Source of the DNA: Ilumatobacter fluminis
GTDB taxonomy: Bacteria > Actinomycetota > Acidimicrobiia > Acidimicrobiales > Ilumatobacteraceae
DNA: 64,000 bases
Direction of reading: 5' to 3'
Assembly: GCF_004364865.1 (NCBI RefSeq)
Contig: NZ_SOAU01000001.1
Span: 4,310,001-4,374,000, forward strand
The notes under the pieces are model-generated. The model was not told where the DNA came from. It made no database searches and worked only from the letters and a program-made list of their open reading frames with translations. Shown here one piece after another: positions 32,736 to 40,823 of the stretch (the first letter of the stretch is position 1; each line of letters begins with the position of its first letter). Position numbers and translations under genes: made by a program.

Positions 32736-33202
32736 CATCTCGGCGGCGCACGTCCGAGAAACCGCACCACAGCCACCGAGAAGCCACTGGACGCCGCTGC
32801 CACCCAGACCTCGATGACAACAGTCCAGCATCCGGAACTCAGATCACCGAGAACCCGACCACGCCGAACACCACCGCCTTCAGGCGCGAACACCGCACCC
32901 GACGCTGCGACAAGGGCACCGGGGGACCCGACCACCCGCAATCTCGGCGGCACACGTCCGACATTCCGCACCACAACCACCGAGCACCAACCCGGCACCC
33001 ACACCGCCCGCAATCCCGGCGGCACACGTCCGACATTCCGCACCACAACCACCGAGCACCAACCCGACACCCACACCACCCGCGATCTCGGCGGCACACG
33101 TCCGACATTCCGCACCACAACCACCGAGAACCAACCCGACACCCGCGCCACCCCACTGTCCGGCGTGCCTGGTCCCCCACCGGAACCCAGATCGCCGAGA
33201 AC
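32736..33202. repeat. 48-bp hairpin repeat array D (5-6 units)
   Basis: Clear units start at 32736, 32940, 33012 and 33084; 32807-32854 is a degenerate unit, and 33154-33202 keeps only the right end (ATCGCCGAGAAC). Several carry CGAGCAC instead of CGAGAAC at the right end, so this array is decaying. The last three clear units are spaced 72 bp. It occupies the divergent trpG/crgA gap, which otherwise contains only the crgA promoter region. Confidence 0.88.
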
Positions 33203-33267
33203 CGACTGAACCCGGTTTCCAGGCGGTCGCCTGTGTCGGGCGGCACTTCCCCGTAGACTCGTCGATC

Positions 33268-33582
33268 GTGGCACCTCCGAAGCGCAAGACCGGCGGCGGC
33301 CGTGTGACCCCGAAGGGAACCCGTCCCGGCGAGGGCCAGCGGATCGCCAACCCCGAAGAGAACGAGCGCGGCGTACACACGTCGTCTCGCTACACCCCAC
33401 CGGTGACGTCGGAGATGCGCGAGCCGAAGCCGTGGATCCCGGTGCTGATGCTCGTCCTGCTCGGGCTCGGCATGGTGATCATCATCGTGCGCAACCTCGG
33501 CTTGGTCGACGGCAACTGGCCGCTCTTCATCGGCCTCGGTTGCTTCCTCGGCGGTCTCTACACCGCCACCAAGTGGCGCTAG
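33268..33582 (+). CDS. crgA: Cell division protein CrgA
   Basis: A 104-residue protein read from a GTG. The hydrophilic, basic N-terminal half (APPKRKTGGGRVTPKGT) is followed by two membrane helices, WIPVLMLVLLGLGMVIIIV and WPLFIGLGCFLGGLYTATKWR, with the YTATKWR-like C-terminus typical of CrgA. CrgA recruits PBPs and other division proteins to the septum in actinobacteria. Its location near the pknB operon and trpG repeats the mycobacterial layout. Confidence 0.95.
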   Translation: MAPPKRKTGGGRVTPKGTRPGEGQRIANPEENERGVHTSSRYTPPVTSEMREPKPWIPVLMLVLLGLGMVIIIVRNLGLVDGNWPLFIGLGCFLGGLYTATKWR

Positions 33583-33674
33583 TCGTCCGCCGCTGACGGC
33601 CCGTCTCCGGGCAACGACATACCCTCACCCGCGTCAACAGTTGCGCGCGCACGGTGACATCCGACACGGACAGG

Positions 33675-33740
33675 TTGTCCACATTCGGAGAATCACACCA
33701 GTGTCATTTCCCCCAGACTTATCCACAGGTGTGTGGACGA
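33675..33740. promoter_or_regulatory. Cluster of DnaA-box-like sites
   Basis: TTGTCCACA at 33675-33683 and TTATCCACA at 33719-33727 are perfect DnaA boxes, and TGTGGACGA at 33732-33740 is a one-mismatch box in the opposite orientation. A further near-box, TTATCCCCA, lies at 34035-34043. They occupy the 159-base convergent gap after crgA. No AT-rich unwinding element is evident. This block is close to oriC in Mycobacterium, which makes the sites more plausible. Confidence 0.5.
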
Positions 33741-33741
33741 G

Positions 33742-34017
33742 TCAGTCGTACAGGGGCGGAACGATCACCATGTCCTCGAGACAGTGCCTCGGCGGGGGCG
33801 GATCGTCATCGGGGGCCACGGTCAACTTCAGCTCCACACCGCAGACATCACAGCGATACCTGACGTTCACCTTGCGGAGTTCTCCGGGCTCGGGCGGCTC
33901 GATCGGCGGCGCCGAAAGCGCTTGCAGCATCGCCCACCCCATTCGCCAGATGCCGACCATCAGGAGTAGGCCCAGGGCGACCCACACCACGGTGCCCACA
34001 GCCGACGCCACGATCAT
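33742..34017 (-). CDS. Membrane-anchored zinc-ribbon-like small protein
   Basis: A 91-residue protein: one N-terminal membrane helix (VASAVGTVVWVALGLLLMVGIWRMGWAML), a short Pro-rich linker, then VRYRCDVCGVELKLTVAPDDDPPPPRHCLEDMVIVPPLYD. The CxxC plus a later RHC could hold a metal as a rudimentary zinc ribbon. The cytoplasmic or extracytoplasmic placement of the ribbon is uncertain. I do not know a named family. Confidence 0.7.
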   Translation of the reverse strand: MIVASAVGTVVWVALGLLLMVGIWRMGWAMLQALSAPPIEPPEPGELRKVNVRYRCDVCGVELKLTVAPDDDPPPPRHCLEDMVIVPPLYD

Positions 34018-34154
34018 GCGGTCACGCTATCGGTTTATCCCCAGCCCCTGTGCACAGCGGGAAATCGGCCGACGAGCACCCGTTTGAGACCCGCTTTGCA
34101 CAGGCATCACACCCCTCGAACGCGGCCCACAGGCCATTCGGAACGCCGCCTCGG

Positions 34155-35327
34155 TCAGGCGTCGAGACGCTCGATGATGGTGGCGTTGGCCATGCCGCCG
34201 CCCTCGCACATGACCTGGAGGCCGTATCGCCCGCCGGTCCGCTCGAGCTCGTGCAGGAGCGTGGTGAGCAGGCGGGCACCGGAGCACCCGAGCGGATGCC
34301 CGAGTGCGATGGCGCCACCGTTGACGTTGACCTTGTCGAGATCGGCCCCCGTCTCGCGCTGCCACGCCGCGACGACGGCCGCGAACGCCTCGTTGATCTC
34401 GATCAGGTCGATGTCGTCGAGGGTCAGGCCGGCCCGTTCGAGCACCTTGCGCGTCGCCGGGATGGGGGCGGTGAGCATCAGCCGCGGGTCGGCGCCGGCG
34501 ACGGCGAACTCGACGAATCGGGCTCGCGGTCGGAGCCCCAACCGGTGCGCGGCTTCCTCGCTCGTGATCAACACGGCGGCGGCGCCGTCGGTGATCTGGC
34601 TGGAGTTGCCGGCGGTCACGCGCCCGCCCGACTCGGCCGGGACGAACACCGGCTTCAGCCGGGAGAGCGTCTCGAGGTCGGTCGGACGGATGCCCTCGTC
34701 GTCGGTCATCGTCGATCCGGCAGCGTCGACGAGCGGCACGATCTCACGCTCGAACCGGCCCTCCGACACCGCTCGCGCCGCCCGGCGCTGCGACTCGAAA
34801 CCGATCCGGTCCATCTCGTCGCGGCTGACGTCCCACTCGTCGGCGACCAACTCGGCCGACACGCCCTGAGGCACCAGCCCGCCGGCGGGTGCGTAGCGGG
34901 CGCCGAGCTTCGGGCCGAACGGGTAGCCGTACCGGCCGTCGGCCATCGACGAGCCCATCGGCACCCTGGTCATCACCTCCACGCCCCCGGCGACGACCAC
35001 GTCGTACGAACCGGCCATCACGCCCTGGGCGGCGAAGTGCGCCGCCTGCTGGCTCGATCCGCACTGACGGTCGACGGTGGTGCCGGGCACGGTGTCGGGC
35101 CAGCCGGCGGCGAGCACTGCGTTGCGGGCGACGTTGATGGCCTGTTCGCCGACCTGCATCACGCAGCCCATGATCACGTCGTCGACGACGGCCGGGTCGA
35201 GGTCGGCCCGCTCGCGGAGCGCCTCGAGTACGACCGATGCGAGGTCGACCGGATGCCACTCGCGCAGGCGGCCGTTGCGCTTGCCGAGTGGGGTGCGGAC
35301 CGCATCGACGATCACGGCGGTGGACAT
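34155..35327 (-). CDS. Acetyl-CoA C-acyltransferase (thiolase)
   Basis: A 390-residue thiolase: cleaves 3-ketoacyl-CoA (or condenses acyl-CoA) in fatty-acid beta-oxidation. Nucleophile Cys89 in TVDRQCGSSQQA; INEAFAAVVAAW, NVNGGAIALGHPLGCSGARL with the catalytic His, and CEGGGMANA with the second Cys. The ATG at 35327 is preferred; an upstream extension is non-conserved. It is divergent from the acyl-CoA ligase at 35444 with a shared 116-base promoter region, consistent with a fatty-acid degradation pair. Confidence 0.95.
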   Translation of the reverse strand: MSTAVIVDAVRTPLGKRNGRLREWHPVDLASVVLEALRERADLDPAVVDDVIMGCVMQVGEQAINVARNAVLAAGWPDTVPGTTVDRQCGSSQQAAHFAAQGVMAGSYDVVVAGGVEVMTRVPMGSSMADGRYGYPFGPKLGARYAPAGGLVPQGVSAELVADEWDVSRDEMDRIGFESQRRAARAVSEGRFEREIVPLVDAAGSTMTDDEGIRPTDLETLSRLKPVFVPAESGGRVTAGNSSQITDGAAAVLITSEEAAHRLGLRPRARFVEFAVAGADPRLMLTAPIPATRKVLERAGLTLDDIDLIEINEAFAAVVAAWQRETGADLDKVNVNGGAIALGHPLGCSGARLLTTLLHELERTGGRYGLQVMCEGGGMANATIIERLDA

Positions 35328-35443
35328 CGCCACAGTGTGACCGACGACACGTTCCCGCGCCGAACCCAGCCCGGAACGAATCGTCCGAAGCCGGGAACAA
35401 CGCCTCTTGGCGCTGTGCCCGAGGTCACGCGAGACTGTGCCGC

Positions 35444-37255
35444 ATGACACAGCGCTCCACGATCGCCGAGCTCGACGCCAAGGTCGCCGGACAGACGGCC
35501 CCCCGCTGCTTCCTGCAACAGGCGGCCGAGCAGCCCGACTTCCCGTTGCTCAACTCGATGGACGACAGCGGCGGCTGGAACCGCTGGACCGTCGCCCAGG
35601 TTCGCGAGCTCGCTGCCCGGACCGCGGCCGGCCTCCTCGCCGACGGTGTCACGCCCGGCGAGCGAGTTCTGCTGATGATGCGCAACTGTCCCGACTTCCA
35701 CTGGCACGACCTGGGTGCACAGTTCGTCCGGGCGACGCCGGTGTCGATCTACAACTCGTCGTCGCCCGAGGAGATCGAGTTCCTCGCCGGCGACGCCGGT
35801 GCCCGCATCGCCATCCTCGAAGACGATGGATTCCTGCAGCGCATGTTGAAGGTGCGAGGCGCCCTGCCGCTGCTCGAGAAGATCTACGTCATCCATCCGC
35901 CCGAGGGCGACCTGCCCGAGGGCGTCTTCCCGGTCGCCGACCTGATGGCGCACGGCGAAGCCGATCTCGATGCGCTCGCCGAGGCGACCCAGCCCGACGA
36001 CCTCGCCACCCTGATCTACACCTCCGGCACGACCGGCCCGCCGAAGGGCGTGATGATCAGCCAGTACAACGTGGTCTACACCGCCGAGTCGCTGTGGGAG
36101 TCGATCGAGCGTCCCGACGCGAAGGGTTGGCGCGTCATCTCGTACCTGCCGATGGCGCACATCGCCGAGCGCATGACGAGCCACTACCGCTCCCTCATCG
36201 ACGGGCTCGAGGTCTACTGCTGCCCCGACCCGAGCGAACTCACCTCGTACCTGCGCGAGGTCCACCCGCAGATGCTGTTCGGCGTGCCGCGGGTGTTCGA
36301 GAAGATCTACGCGGGCGTGATCGCTGCCCTGTCGGCCGACCCCGAGAAGAAGCAGCAGTTCGACGACGGCGTCGCCGCTGCGATCGAGATCAAGCGTGCG
36401 CAGCGCGAGGGCACGGCGACCGAGGAGCAGATCGGCACCCTCGAGTTCCTCGACGCGATCGCCTTCTCGACGGTCCGCGGCCTGGTCGGTCTCGACGAGC
36501 TCGAACTGGCGATCACCGGTGCGGCGCCGCTGCCGGCCCAGGTGCTCGAATGGTTCAACGCAATCGGGGTCAACCTCGCCGAGGTGTACGGCTTGTCGGA
36601 GACCAGCGGCCCGATGACGTTCACACCGGCTCGCAACAAGCCGGGATGGGTCGGCCAGGCCATTCCCGGTTGCGAGGTCGCGATCGCCGACGACGGCGAG
36701 GTCATCTGCCGCGGCGGCAACGTGTTCCAGGGCTACCTGAACCAGCCGGAGAAGACCGCCGAGGTGCTCGTCGACGGCTGGTTCCACTCGGGCGACATCG
36801 GCGAGATGGACGACGAGGGATACGTGCGCATCGTCGATCGCAAGAAGGAACTGATCATCACGTCGGGCGGCAAGAACATCAGCCCGGCCAACCTCGAAGC
36901 GGCGCTCAAGCTGATCCCGTTGGTCGGCCAGGCGTGCGCGATCGGCGATCAGCGCAAGTTCATCTCGGCGCTGCTCGTGCTCGACCCGGAGGTCGCCCCG
37001 GTCTGGGCAGCCGACAACGGCAAGGCCGGCATGTCGCTCACCGAACTGGCGACCGACCCCGACGTGATCGCCCTCGTGCAGGAAGGCGTCACCGAGATCA
37101 ACGAGCAGTTCGCCCAGGTCGAGCAGATCAAGAAGTTCGTCTTGATCGGCGAGGAGTGGATGCCCGACTCCGACGTGCTCACCCCGACCTCGAAGCTCAA
37201 GCGGCGTGGCATCCACGCCCGCTACGCGGAGCAGATCGAGGCGCTCTACGCCTGA
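35444..37255 (+). CDS. Long-chain fatty-acid-CoA ligase (AMP-binding, FadD type)
   Basis: A 603-residue adenylate-forming enzyme that activates fatty acids to acyl-CoA with ATP. AMP-binding P-loop IYTSGTTGPPKG (about 191-202), SYLPMAHIAERM, VYGLSETSGPMTF, the DGWFHSGDIGEMDDEGYVRIVDRKKELIITSGGKNISP hinge region and a C-terminal TSKLKRRG lysine. The ATG at 35444 is 116 bases from the divergent thiolase start. It resembles the FadD15-like group of actinobacteria. Confidence 0.95.
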   Translation: MTQRSTIAELDAKVAGQTAPRCFLQQAAEQPDFPLLNSMDDSGGWNRWTVAQVRELAARTAAGLLADGVTPGERVLLMMRNCPDFHWHDLGAQFVRATPVSIYNSSSPEEIEFLAGDAGARIAILEDDGFLQRMLKVRGALPLLEKIYVIHPPEGDLPEGVFPVADLMAHGEADLDALAEATQPDDLATLIYTSGTTGPPKGVMISQYNVVYTAESLWESIERPDAKGWRVISYLPMAHIAERMTSHYRSLIDGLEVYCCPDPSELTSYLREVHPQMLFGVPRVFEKIYAGVIAALSADPEKKQQFDDGVAAAIEIKRAQREGTATEEQIGTLEFLDAIAFSTVRGLVGLDELELAITGAAPLPAQVLEWFNAIGVNLAEVYGLSETSGPMTFTPARNKPGWVGQAIPGCEVAIADDGEVICRGGNVFQGYLNQPEKTAEVLVDGWFHSGDIGEMDDEGYVRIVDRKKELIITSGGKNISPANLEAALKLIPLVGQACAIGDQRKFISALLVLDPEVAPVWAADNGKAGMSLTELATDPDVIALVQEGVTEINEQFAQVEQIKKFVLIGEEWMPDSDVLTPTSKLKRRGIHARYAEQIEALYA

Positions 37256-37258
37256 CGA

Positions 37259-37280
37259 ACGTCGGGGCCTGCCCCGACGT
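37259..37280. terminator. Bidirectional terminator-like hairpin between convergent genes
   Basis: A perfect 10-bp stem (ACGTCGGGGC / GCCCCGACGT) with a 2-base loop lies exactly between the ligase stop (37255) and the TetR stop (37280-37282). There is no T tract, which is common in this GC range. Confidence 0.6.
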
Positions 37281-37858
37281 CAGGCCGTGACCGGCTGCGG
37301 CGCGAGTGCTCGGCAGGAGAGCTCGATCATCTGATCGAGTCGTTCGTCGAGCGCGATCGCGTCGGGCCGGAGCAGGTGCTGCACGAGGAACGGCCCCTGG
37401 AGGAACTGCATCGCGAGCGTCACGTCGATCTCGGGATCGACCTCACCGCGTGCGATCGCCCGTTGGAGCACGATCCGCAGCGGGCCGTACTCGGCTTCGC
37501 GGGTGCGACGGAACGCCTGCTCGAACTGGGGGTGGTCGATCGCTCGGTGCAGCATCGACACGAACAGCCGCCGGGAGACGGTGGGTTCGACCCCGTCGAC
37601 GAAGCGTTCGACCATCGCTCGCAGGTCGCCGGCCAGCGAACCGGTGTCGGGTGCCTCGACGTCGGTCTTGATGCATTCGACCGCCGCGATCACCACCTCG
37701 TCACCGTTGGCGAAGTGCCGGTAGATCGTCGTCTTGGCGACGCCGGAGCGGCGTGCGACCTCGTCGACCGTGCAGGCGTCGATGCCGTCGGCGATGATGA
37801 TCGCCTGGGCGGCGTCGAGCATCTTCGTGCGGGCTGCGGCGCTGAGCGGACGGGGCAT
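37280..37858 (-). CDS. TetR-family transcriptional regulator
   Basis: A 192-residue regulator from the ATG at 37858. The N-terminal helix-turn-helix ARTKMLDAAQAIIIADGIDACTVDEVARRSGVAKTTIYRHFANGDEVV is typical; the C-terminal domain resembles the TetR_C group with RLFVSMLHRAIDHPQFEQAF. It is divergent from the MMPL transporter gene and probably represses it and itself. Palindromic candidates lie at 37934-37973. Confidence 0.93.
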   Translation of the reverse strand: MPRPLSAAARTKMLDAAQAIIIADGIDACTVDEVARRSGVAKTTIYRHFANGDEVVIAAVECIKTDVEAPDTGSLAGDLRAMVERFVDGVEPTVSRRLFVSMLHRAIDHPQFEQAFRRTREAEYGPLRIVLQRAIARGEVDPEIDVTLAMQFLQGPFLVQHLLRPDAIALDERLDQMIELSCRALAPQPVTA

Positions 37859-37933
37859 GGTGCTACTCGACGGTAGCGGTATGACCCGATTCGACAACGA
37901 GGCGTGCGGTGTGACGTCTGGCATATTGCGCTA

Positions 37934-37973
37934 CGGAACCGTTGCGGAACGTGTGAGCATTCGGTAGAACCGA
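37934..37973. promoter_or_regulatory. Candidate TetR operators in the tetR/MMPL gap
   Basis: CGGAACCGTTGCG (37934-37946) fits CGnAAC-n-GTTnCG, and TCGGT-AGA-ACCGA (37961-37973) is a perfect 5+5 palindrome. Both lie in the 156-base divergent gap between the regulator and the transporter. Assignment is by position and symmetry only. Confidence 0.35.
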
Positions 37974-38014
37974 ACCGCTCGCCCGAGTTCGCCGACCCCA
38001 GGAGCCACCCCCAC

Positions 38015-40354
38015 ATGTTTCGTTCGTTCGCACGTTGGTGCCATCAACATCCCTGGACCGTCATCGGCGCATGGCTCGCGGCCATCGTCGCTGCCATGAC
38101 CCTGGCCGGCGTCGTCGGCCCCTCCTACGACAGCAGCTTCTCGTCACCCGAGTCGGAGAGTTCCGACGGGTTCGAGACCATCAGCGAGTACTTCCCCGGT
38201 GCCACCAGCCAGTTCGGCGGCCAGCTCGTCTTCCAGGCCGAGCAGGGCATCGCCGACCCGGCGGTGCGTTCCGAGATCGAGGAGATCCTCGTCGAGGTCG
38301 CGGAGATCGACGGCGTCACCGTCATCAGCCCGTTCAGCGAGCAGGGTGCCGCCCAGATCGCCCCCGACGGGACGATCGCCTACGCCCAGCTGAACCTCTC
38401 CGACGACGTCGACCAGACGGAGTCGGGAGAGATCGGCGAGGAGTTGAACGAGATCGTCGCCGACACCGGCGACCTGCGAGTCGAGATCGGCGGCGCCATG
38501 TTCGCCGAGTTCGAGCCGCCCGAGACCGAGCTGATCGGTCTGGCGTTCGCGATCATCGTCCTGATCGTGTCGTTCGGTTCGGTGCTGGCGATGGGTCTGC
38601 CGATCGGCGTCGCCCTGTCGGGTGTGATCGTCGGCAGCGCCGGCCTCGTCACCCTGCTGACCAAGGCGTTCACCATCCCCGACTTCGCCCCGCTGATCGG
38701 CATCATGATCGGCCTCGGCGCAGGCATCGACTATGCCCTCTTCATCGTCACCCGCTACCGCGAGCTGACCCACGCCGGCGTCGAGCCGAAGACGGCGATC
38801 GAGGCGGCGATGGACACCGCCGGCCGCGCCGTCGTGTTCGCCGGCATCACCGTCGTCGTGTCGCTGCTCGGCATGCTCCTCATCGGTCTGCCGTTCGTGG
38901 CCGGCATGGGCATGTCGGCGGCCGCCACCGTGTTCGTGACCCTCATCTCGTCGGTCACGCTCCTCCCGGCGCTGCTGTCGCTCACGCACAGCCGCATCGA
39001 GGTCACCCGCTGGCGCGGCCTGATCGCCGCCGGTTTCGTGGCGCTCGGCCTGCTCGGCGCCGGCCTCGGCAACCCGACCCTGTTCCTGTTCGGCGCCGGC
39101 CTGGCGATCGTCACCCTGATCGCCGGCTCGTTCGTGCCGGCGCTCAAGAAGATGGTGCCCGAGCGCAAGCGCAAGCCGCTGCGTGACACCCTCGCCTACA
39201 AGTGGAGTCGCGGCATCCAGCACCGTCCGTGGATCGCCCTCATCGGCGGCACGGCCATCCTCGTCCTGCTCACCCTCCCCGTGTTCGGGATGCGGCTCGG
39301 GTTCTCCGACGAAGGCAACTTCGCCGAGGACACCACGACCCGTCAGGCGTACGACCTCGTCGCCGAAGGCTTCGGCGACGGCTACAACGGACCGTTCGTC
39401 CTCGCGATCGAGACCGACAGCCCCGACGACGTCGCCGTCGTGCAAGAACTGGCAGCCGCCGCAGAGGCGACCGAGGGCGTCGCCGCCGTCGGCCAGCCGT
39501 TCCCGAACAACTTCCAGGACCCGGCCGCCTCCGAGGCGTTCATCATCCAGATCATCCCGGAGGGCGCGCCGCAGGACGCCGACACCGAGGACACCGTGCT
39601 CGCCCTGCGCGAGGCCTTCGAGCCGATCGTCGAGGGCACCGGCGTCGAGGCCAACCTGACGGGTGCCGTGCCGGCGTCGATCGACTTCTCCGACTACCTC
39701 AGCGGTCGCAACATCATCTTCTTCGGTGCGGTGCTGATCGTGTCGTTCTTCCTCCTGATGATGGTGTTCCGTTCGATCCTGGTGCCGATCAAGGCCGTGA
39801 TCATGAACGTGTTGTCGATCACCGCCGCCTTCGGCGTCGTCGTGGCGATCTTCCAGCAGGGCTGGCTCGGTATCGAGGGCGGCCCGATCGAGCCCTTCAT
39901 CCCGATGATGATGTTCGCGATCGTCTTCGGTCTGTCGATGGACTACGAGGTGTTCCTCCTGTCACGCGTCAAGGAGGAGTACGACCGCACGGGCGACCCG
40001 CGCAACTCCGTCGCCGACGGCCTCGCCGCGACGGCACGAGTCATCACCGCTGCGGCGGCGATCATGGTCGTGGTGTTCGGCGCCTTCCTGCTCGAGGACG
40101 ACCGCATCATCCGCCTGTTCGGTACCGGTCTCGCCTTGGCGGTGCTCCTCGACGCCACCCTCGTCCGCATGCTGCTCGTGCCTGCCACGATGGAGCTGCT
40201 CGGCAACCGCAACTGGTGGCTCCCGCGCTGGATCGACAAGATCCTGCCGCGACTCAACGTGGAGGGCGCTCACCTCGAGGAGCTGCTCGCCGAGAGCGGT
40301 GTCGACGTCGAGGTGCCCGACACTCCCGAAGACCTGGTCGAACCGGTCCGATAG
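38015..40354 (+). CDS. MMPL-family RND transporter
   Basis: A 779-residue RND-type membrane protein driven by the proton gradient. Layout: membrane helix 1 (HPWTVIGAWLAAIVAAMTLAGVV), a periplasmic loop (about 40-180), a block of five helices with GIMIGLGAGIDYALFIVTRYREL, a second pair of loop and helix block with MMMFAIVFGLSMDYEVFLLSRVKEEY. The two GxxxDY(A/E)xF motifs carry the proton-relay Asp-Tyr pairs. Family members export lipids, siderophores or toxic hydrophobic compounds. Divergent TetR regulation suggests an inducible exporter. Confidence 0.95.
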   Translation: MFRSFARWCHQHPWTVIGAWLAAIVAAMTLAGVVGPSYDSSFSSPESESSDGFETISEYFPGATSQFGGQLVFQAEQGIADPAVRSEIEEILVEVAEIDGVTVISPFSEQGAAQIAPDGTIAYAQLNLSDDVDQTESGEIGEELNEIVADTGDLRVEIGGAMFAEFEPPETELIGLAFAIIVLIVSFGSVLAMGLPIGVALSGVIVGSAGLVTLLTKAFTIPDFAPLIGIMIGLGAGIDYALFIVTRYRELTHAGVEPKTAIEAAMDTAGRAVVFAGITVVVSLLGMLLIGLPFVAGMGMSAAATVFVTLISSVTLLPALLSLTHSRIEVTRWRGLIAAGFVALGLLGAGLGNPTLFLFGAGLAIVTLIAGSFVPALKKMVPERKRKPLRDTLAYKWSRGIQHRPWIALIGGTAILVLLTLPVFGMRLGFSDEGNFAEDTTTRQAYDLVAEGFGDGYNGPFVLAIETDSPDDVAVVQELAAAAEATEGVAAVGQPFPNNFQDPAASEAFIIQIIPEGAPQDADTEDTVLALREAFEPIVEGTGVEANLTGAVPASIDFSDYLSGRNIIFFGAVLIVSFFLLMMVFRSILVPIKAVIMNVLSITAAFGVVVAIFQQGWLGIEGGPIEPFIPMMMFAIVFGLSMDYEVFLLSRVKEEYDRTGDPRNSVADGLAATARVITAAAAIMVVVFGAFLLEDDRIIRLFGTGLALAVLLDATLVRMLLVPATMELLGNRNWWLPRWIDKILPRLNVEGAHLEELLAESGVDVEVPDTPEDLVEPVR

Positions 40355-40360
40355 AGCGCG

Positions 40361-40816
40361 TCAGTCGGCGGGTCGATCGTGATGGTCGACCCGCCGGGTG
40401 ATCTCGTCGACGAGGGCGATCTCGTCGTCGGTGAGCCGGCTGGCGAACCGGGCCTGCACCGACCGGCGGAACGACAGGTTCATCTCCCGCCACAGCGTGC
40501 GACCACGCGGCGTCAGCTCGACGTCGACGGCGCGGTGGTCGAGCGGATCGACGTCTCGATGGCGCGCGATCCAGCCCTCTTCCTCGAGCCGGTCGAGTCG
40601 ACGGCTGAGGCTCGAGGGTGGGATCCGCATCCACGCCGCGACGTCTTGCGGCCTGGCTCGCCCGCCGAGGTCGCGCAGTGCGTTGAGAACCTCGAACGAG
40701 ACGAGCGGCACCGCCCATTCGCGACGCAGGTCGTCGTCGATGTCGCGGTGGATGGCAGCGACGACCGACTGGAGTTCGCGCCAGGCGAGCAGTCGGGCGG
40801 CGTCGAGACGGGGCAC
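40361..40816 (-). CDS. MarR-family transcriptional regulator
   Basis: A 151-residue winged helix regulator from a GTG at 40816. VSFEVLNALRDLGGRARPQDVAAWMRIPPSSLSRRLDRLEEEGWIARHRDVDPLDHRAVDVELTPRGR is a textbook MarR DNA-binding domain with the wing DPLDHRAVDV. It follows the aminotransferase after 7 bases on the same strand, so it may control that gene. Confidence 0.93.
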   Translation of the reverse strand: MPRLDAARLLAWRELQSVVAAIHRDIDDDLRREWAVPLVSFEVLNALRDLGGRARPQDVAAWMRIPPSSLSRRLDRLEEEGWIARHRDVDPLDHRAVDVELTPRGRTLWREMNLSFRRSVQARFASRLTDDEIALVDEITRRVDHHDRPAD

Positions 40817-40823
40817 GGTCGGG

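Noticed and set aside
22166-33202. CRISPR array (48-bp repeats with about 22-bp spacers)
   Set aside because: Spacers resemble each other, repeats are imperfect with inverted ends, the arrays are split over four loci and no cas gene is near.
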